Below, one piece after another: positions 4,202 to 7,526 of a DNA stretch of 7,526 bases (positions are counted from its first letter, which is position 1; every line of letters begins with the position of its first letter). A program made the translations under genes and the position numbers. The notes below the pieces were generated by a model that worked only from the letters and a program-made list of their open reading frames with translations, was not told the DNA's origin and did not search any database. Origin of the DNA: Candidatus Pullichristensenella stercoripullorum (GTDB lineage: Bacteria; Bacillota; Clostridia; Christensenellales; Aristaeellaceae); the NCBI GenBank assembly GCA_018712885.1, contig DVGE01000198.1, positions 1 through 7,526 on the forward strand, written 5' to 3'.

Positions 4202-4831
4202 CTATTCTTCCCCCTCGCCCTGCGACGCATAGTAGGTGGAGGGCGCGGGCGGGTTGCAGTTGGGGCAGGGCGTGAGGCCGAAATCCTCGATGGCCTGGCG
4301 CACGGTGAGGGTGCGGCCGTTCTGCTGGCCTTCGCAGGTGGGGCCGGTGTGGTAGTTGACGGCGTTGGTAAAGACGCTGTACACGGTGGTGTTGTAGATC
4401 TGCTCATCGGTGAGCTGCGGCTGCGCCGGGGCGGTCTCGCCATCGCCGAGGGCGGCGGCTTCGGCGGCCTCCTGCTGCATGAGCAGTTCCTCGATGTTGG
4501 AAAGCGCGGTGACGGTGTCCTCCTGCGGGGCGCGGGTAGCGGCCACGGGCGCCGCAGGCTGCGGCAGAACGGTGGGAACGCTGGAAGGCTTGAACAGCGG
4601 CAGGCAGAACAGCAGCAGCGCCGCGCACGACAGCGCCGAGACCAGCACGCGGCCGCGCAGCGCGAACGAGCGCGTGCGCCAGATCCACAAAAGCCCGATC
4701 GGAGGCAAAAGCAAACACAGCGCGATCTTCAGCGCCGTGCGTCGCTTGCCTTCGCCGCCCGGCCTTTTGAGGTTGGGCGAATAGGCGTTGCTGGTGGAGC
4801 CGCCGTAGCGTCCTGCGTCGCTTGTCTGCAC
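4202..4831 (-). CDS. Membrane-anchored protein with C-terminal His-Cys/Cys-Cys putative metal-binding domain
   Basis: I do not recognise a named gene. The 209-residue protein starts at GTG, with GGAGGAG five bases upstream. It has a basic cytoplasmic-like start, two hydrophobic segments (about 33-51 and 60-80), a Pro/Ala/Glu-rich low-complexity linker (about 82-140) and a compact tail. The tail (about 147-195) has YH at 160-161, Cys166, then LTVRQAIEDFGL (175-186) and PCPNCNPP (188-195). This YHxxxxC...PCxxCxP spacing resembles the short domain found after secreted nuclease and ComEC-type proteins (a 'YHRxxC...A...GYxPCxxC' pattern), where His and three Cys probably bind a metal. It is co-transcribed with the TSCPD-domain gene, 18 bases upstream, and both are small and Cys-rich. 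Topology and the function of the tail are inferred. Confidence 0.72.
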   Translation of the reverse strand: MQTSDAGRYGGSTSNAYSPNLKRPGGEGKRRTALKIALCLLLPPIGLLWIWRTRSFALRGRVLVSALSCAALLLFCLPLFKPSSVPTVLPQPAAPVAATRAPQEDTVTALSNIEELLMQQEAAEAAALGDGETAPAQPQLTDEQIYNTTVYSVFTNAVNYHTGPTCEGQQNGRTLTVRQAIEDFGLTPCPNCNPPAPSTYYASQGEGEE

Positions 4832-4849
4832 GTGATCTCCTCCGTTTTC

Positions 4850-5095
4850 TCAGGCGTTGGCGCGCATGCGCTCCAGGGCGCGGGCGAGCTGGTCGGGACA
4901 GCTGGTGCCGGCGCGGCACTGGATGCCCTTGAGCCGGCGGATGACCTCCTCGGCGCGCATGCCTTCCACCAGCCGCGAAAGGCCCTGCGTGTTGCCTGTG
5001 CAGCCGCCGATGAAGCGCACATGGCGCACGATGTCGCCGTCCATCTCGATCTCGATCTGCCTTGAACAGGTGCCGTGCGTGGTATAGCGGTACAT
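4850..5095 (-). CDS. Stand-alone TSCPD-domain protein (TIGR03905-type)
   Basis: This 81-residue protein of unknown function begins MYRYTTHGTCSRQIEIE. It contains the family signatures FIGGCTGNTQGLSRLVEGM (28-46), LKGIQC (55-60) and TSCPDQLARAL (64-74). Cys10, Cys32, Cys60 and Cys66 are the four cysteines. TSCPD domains also occur at the C-terminus of some adenosylcobalamin-dependent ribonucleotide reductases; the small stand-alone form is common in Clostridia, and its role is not established. I chose ATG 5095 because homologues begin with MYxY; an in-frame ATG at 5131 lies at the promoter -10. The ribosome binding site is weak (AAGGGA about 9-10 bases upstream). It is the first gene of a two-gene operon from a perfect consensus promoter, so it is probably well transcribed. 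Confidence 0.9.
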   Translation of the reverse strand: MYRYTTHGTCSRQIEIEMDGDIVRHVRFIGGCTGNTQGLSRLVEGMRAEEVIRRLKGIQCRAGTSCPDQLARALERMRANA

Positions 5096-5129
5096 TGGAT
5101 CGGTCCCTTCGTCCAAATGGATACGTTTC

Positions 5130-5158
5130 ATTATACGCCGGCAGGGAAAAGATGTCAA
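5130..5158 (-). promoter_or_regulatory. Perfect consensus promoter of the TSCPD operon
   Basis: On the minus strand TTGACA (5153-5158) and TATAAT (5130-5135) are separated by exactly 17 bases, matching the vegetative consensus in full. Transcription should start near 5123, giving a leader of about 28 bases. Confidence 0.88.
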
Positions 5159-5186
5159 GCGGCGGCTTTTTTTCGCCCATTTTGTC

Positions 5187-5215
5187 TTGAAAATCAACGG
5201 GGTTCGATGTATGAT
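5187..5215 (+). promoter_or_regulatory. Promoter of galM
   Basis: TTGAAA (5187-5192) and TATGAT (5210-5215) are 17 bases apart, each one base from consensus. The leader is about 27 bases. It is divergent from the TSCPD operon promoter, with 28 bases between the two -35 boxes. No operator dyad is evident between them. Confidence 0.75.
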
Positions 5216-5248
5216 ATAGGGGGAAAATAACGCAGGAGGTTTCATACC

Positions 5249-6313
5249 ATGAGTATTCGCAAGGTACCCTTTGGCACTCTGGAGAACGGCGAAGCGGCCG
5301 ACCTCTACATCCTCACCAACGCTTCCGGCGCTTCCGTGGAGATCACCAACTTCGGCGGCATCATCCGCGCCATCAACGTGCCCGACCGCGAGGGCAAGCT
5401 CGGCAACGTCGTGCTCGGCTACAAGGACGTCTCCGGCTATCAGCCCCTGTGCGGCTATCTGGGCGCGCTCATCGGCCGCGTGGGGAACCGCATTGCCGAC
5501 GGCAAGTGCGTACTGGATGGCAAGGAGCTTACGTTGGCCAAGAATGAGGGCGGCGTGACCCACCTGCACGGCGGCAACGTTGGCTTCGACCGCAAGTTCT
5601 GGGACGTAACCCCCATCGAGGGCATTTGCGAGGACAGCCTCATCCTCAAATACACCTCCCCCGACGGCGAGGAGGGCTACCCCGGCACCCTGAAGGTGAT
5701 GGTCACCTACACCTTCACCGACGACAACGAGCTGGTCATCCACTACGAGGCCGTTTCCGACAAGGACACGCTCTGCAACCTCACCAACCACACCTACTTC
5801 AACCTCGCGGGCGAGGGCAGCGGCACCATCGAGGACCACGTGATCGAGATCGACGCCGACACCTTCACCGCCGTTTCCGACAAAAAGTGCATCCCCACCG
5901 GCGAGATGCGTCCCGTGGGCGGCACGCCCTTCGATCTGCGCGAGCCGAAGCGCATCGGCGACGGCATGGCCCTGACCGACAAGGACGAACAGCTCACCTA
6001 CGGCAACGGCTACGACCACAACTTCAACTTGAACGGCGAGGGCCTGCGCTTTGCCGTGGAAGTGTCCGAACCCACCACCGGCCGCGTGATGCAGGTGTAC
6101 ACCGACATGCCCGCCGTGCAGTTCTACGCCGGCAACGGCCTGGAGAGCGTCAACCCCGGCTCCTGCGGCCGCAACTACCACAAGCACGAGGGCTTCTGCC
6201 TGGAGACCCAGTACGCGCCGGATTCCATCAACCACCCCGAGTTCCCGGACAGCGTGCTGCGCGCCGGCGAAAAGTACGATTTTGTGACCATCTTCACCTT
6301 CGACGTCGAATAA
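5249..6313 (+). CDS. galM: Aldose 1-epimerase (galactose mutarotase)
   Basis: This complete 354-residue cytoplasmic enzyme interconverts alpha and beta anomers of galactose or glucose, the entry step of the Leloir pathway. The family length is about 340-350. Visible motifs are NFGG (34-37), GRVGNRI (76-82, substrate-binding Asn80-Arg81), THLHGG (104-109, His107), NHTYFNL (180-186, the general acid His181), GYDHNF (254-259, Asp256) and FCLETQ (316-321, the general base Glu319). All catalytic residues expected for GalM are therefore present. The start is the ATG with AGGAGG nine to ten bases upstream. It has its own promoter and lies 68 bases ahead of gltX on the same strand. No other galactose gene is in the window, so the physiological sugar is not fixed by context. 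Confidence 0.95.
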   Translation: MSIRKVPFGTLENGEAADLYILTNASGASVEITNFGGIIRAINVPDREGKLGNVVLGYKDVSGYQPLCGYLGALIGRVGNRIADGKCVLDGKELTLAKNEGGVTHLHGGNVGFDRKFWDVTPIEGICEDSLILKYTSPDGEEGYPGTLKVMVTYTFTDDNELVIHYEAVSDKDTLCNLTNHTYFNLAGEGSGTIEDHVIEIDADTFTAVSDKKCIPTGEMRPVGGTPFDLREPKRIGDGMALTDKDEQLTYGNGYDHNFNLNGEGLRFAVEVSEPTTGRVMQVYTDMPAVQFYAGNGLESVNPGSCGRNYHKHEGFCLETQYAPDSINHPEFPDSVLRAGEKYDFVTIFTFDVE

Positions 6314-6324
6314 CCGTTTTTTCC

Positions 6325-6353
6325 GGCGCGGGATGGAGCCTCCGTCCCGCGCC
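6325..6353 (+). other. Long hairpin between galM and gltX
   Basis: GGCGCGGGA and TCCCGCGCC form a 9-bp stem that can extend through a U-G pair and GGAG/CTCC to the centre. No T-tract follows on the plus strand (TATCTG), so it is not a clear terminator. It may partly attenuate transcription into gltX or separate the messages by processing. Confidence 0.5.
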
Positions 6354-6381
6354 TATCTGACCGTAAAGGAGTTTTGCCCGC

Positions 6382-7526
6382 ATGCAAGTCCGCACACGCT
6401 TCGCGCCCAGCCCCACGGGGTATCTGCACCTGGGCGGCCTGCGCACAGCGCTTTATACCTATTTGTTCGCCCGCCGCAACGGGGGCAAGTTCATTTTGCG
6501 CATCGAGGACACCGACCAGGAGCGCGAAGTTCCCGGCGCGGTGGAGAAGATCTACGCTTCGCTGGCCGCCGCCGGCCTTTCCTACGACGAAGGCCCGGAC
6601 GTGGGCGGCGAGTACGGCCCCTACATCCAGACGCAGCGGCGCGACCTCTACCTGCCCTACGCGCAGGAGCTGGTCAGGCGCGGCGGCGCTTACTACTGCT
6701 TCTGCACCAAGGAGCGGCTGGACGAGGCGCGCGCACAGGCGGAGAAGGAGGGCAAGACCTTCAAGTACGACAAGCACTGCCTGCATCTCTCCCCGGAAGA
6801 GGTGCAGCGCCGCATCGAGGCGGGCGAGCCCTACGTCATCCGCCAGAACGTGCCCACCGAGGGCAAGGCCGGCTTTGACGATCTGCTCTACGGCCACGTG
6901 GAGGTGGACTGCTCGACCCTGGACGACAACGTGCTCATCAAGGCCGACGGTCTGCCCACCTACAACTTCGCCAACGTGGTGGACGACCATTTGATGGCCA
7001 TCACCCACGTGATGCGCGGCACGGAATACCTCTCCAGCGCGCCAAAGTACAATTTGCTCTACGAGGCCTTCGGCTGGACGCCGCCGACGTATATCCACCT
7101 GCCCGTGGTCATGCGCGACGCCACCCGCAAGCTCTCCAAGCGCTACGGCGACCCCTCGTTTGAGGACCTGCTGGACATGGGCTATCTGCGCGACGCCATC
7201 ATTAACTTCATCGCCCTGCTCGGTTGGAGCCCGCGCAGCGAGCGCGAGTTCTTCACGCTCAAGGAGCTGGAGGAGTGCTTCGATGTCGAGGGCCTCAACA
7301 AGTCGCCCTCCATCTTCGACATGGACAAACTGACGTGGTTCAACGCCGAATACATGCGCAAGCTGTCCCCCGAGGCGTTTTACGAAGTGGCCAAGCCGTG
7401 GATGGCGAAGGTGCTGGATCCCGAGCGCTTCGACCTCAAGCGCCTTGCCGAACTTTTGCAGGCGCGCACGGAGGTCCTTAATCGCATCCCCGGCATGATC
7501 GGCTTCCTTGCCGAGATGCCGGAGTT
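6382..7526 (+). CDS. gltX: Glutamyl-tRNA synthetase, 3' end missing
   Basis: The frame runs 381 codons from the ATG to the right edge without a stop; full-length enzymes are about 470-500 residues. It charges tRNA-Glu with glutamate using ATP in the cytoplasm. The class I signature is FAPSPTGYLHLGG (7-19, HLGG being the HIGH motif). RIEDTDQER (40-48) is the glutamate-site segment. KLSKR (250-254) is the KMSKS motif. A zinc-site pattern CFC (Cys106, Cys108) plus CLH (Cys133, His135) matches the E. coli enzyme. The anticodon-binding region begins near 320. AAAGGAG lies ten bases before the ATG. No separate promoter is evident in the 68-base gap, so it may be read with galM. Whether it is discriminating or also charges tRNA-Gln cannot be decided here. 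Confidence 0.96.
   Translation, partial: MQVRTRFAPSPTGYLHLGGLRTALYTYLFARRNGGKFILRIEDTDQEREVPGAVEKIYASLAAAGLSYDEGPDVGGEYGPYIQTQRRDLYLPYAQELVRRGGAYYCFCTKERLDEARAQAEKEGKTFKYDKHCLHLSPEEVQRRIEAGEPYVIRQNVPTEGKAGFDDLLYGHVEVDCSTLDDNVLIKADGLPTYNFANVVDDHLMAITHVMRGTEYLSSAPKYNLLYEAFGWTPPTYIHLPVVMRDATRKLSKRYGDPSFEDLLDMGYLRDAIINFIALLGWSPRSEREFFTLKELEECFDVEGLNKSPSIFDMDKLTWFNAEYMRKLSPEAFYEVAKPWMAKVLDPERFDLKRLAELLQARTEVLNRIPGMIGFLAEMPE

Noticed and set aside
4100..5065. Rightward open frame opposite the two-gene operon
   Set aside because: It begins inside a terminator hairpin, lacks a ribosome binding site, and is antisense to two genes with good starts and a shared promoter.
5137..5173. Rightward terminator ending in the T-run at 5167-5173
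   Set aside because: No rightward gene lies upstream to be ended, the dyad is weak, and the segment lies between two divergent promoters.
4850..6235. Leftward open frame of 461 codons opposite galM that runs into the TSCPD gene
   Set aside because: Only its last 81 codons (from the ATG at 5095) are a real gene. The rest is a Val/Gly/Ala-rich shadow of galM, and it crosses the divergent promoters.
6314..6381. T-box leader upstream of gltX
   Set aside because: The gap is only 68 bases and contains no T-box sequence or antiterminator layout.
6175..7098. Leftward open frame opposite gltX
   Set aside because: The plus-strand frame encodes an unmistakable glutamyl-tRNA synthetase; the antisense product has no recognisable features.

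Overview
The window looks like chromosomal DNA of a GC-rich member of the Firmicutes, probably a Clostridia lineage. The signs are strong AAGGAGG-type ribosome binding sites, vegetative promoters close to TTGACA-17-TATAAT, a BlaI/M56 sensor pair, a short stand-alone TSCPD-domain protein, and a holin-like small toxin of the BsrG/TxpA type. No close species can be named from sequence alone. All recognised proteins are housekeeping or common regulatory families, and no phage or transposase gene is visible.

Layout from left to right. Positions 1-1131 hold a leftward BlaI-family repressor gene followed by the start of an M56 (BlaR1/MecR1-like) membrane protease gene cut by the window edge; the repressor's promoter overlaps a BlaI-type dyad. 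Positions 1172-1735 carry no convincing gene: this is an island of GC-rich stem-loops and short repeats. Positions 1736-2957 hold a leftward RlmI-type rRNA methyltransferase with its own promoter. Positions 2970-3271 hold the most interesting locus: a rightward promoter, a structured leader, a 24-residue hydrophobic peptide and a strong symmetric stem-loop, facing a consensus leftward promoter. Together these have the architecture of a type I toxin-antitoxin pair with an antisense RNA antitoxin. Positions 3287-4003 hold an RluF-type pseudouridine synthase. Positions 4004-4201 hold terminator hairpins and a possible small RNA.

Positions 4202-5158 form a leftward two-gene operon from a perfect consensus promoter: a TSCPD-domain protein, then a membrane-anchored protein with a His-Cys/Cys-Cys putative metal-binding tail. 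Divergent from it, a rightward promoter drives galM (aldose 1-epimerase), and gltX (glutamyl-tRNA synthetase) follows after 68 bases, truncated by the right edge.

Functionally the window mixes translation genes (two rRNA-modifying enzymes and a tRNA synthetase), sugar metabolism (galM), cell-envelope stress sensing (BlaI/M56) and a candidate toxin-antitoxin unit wedged between the two rRNA modification genes.
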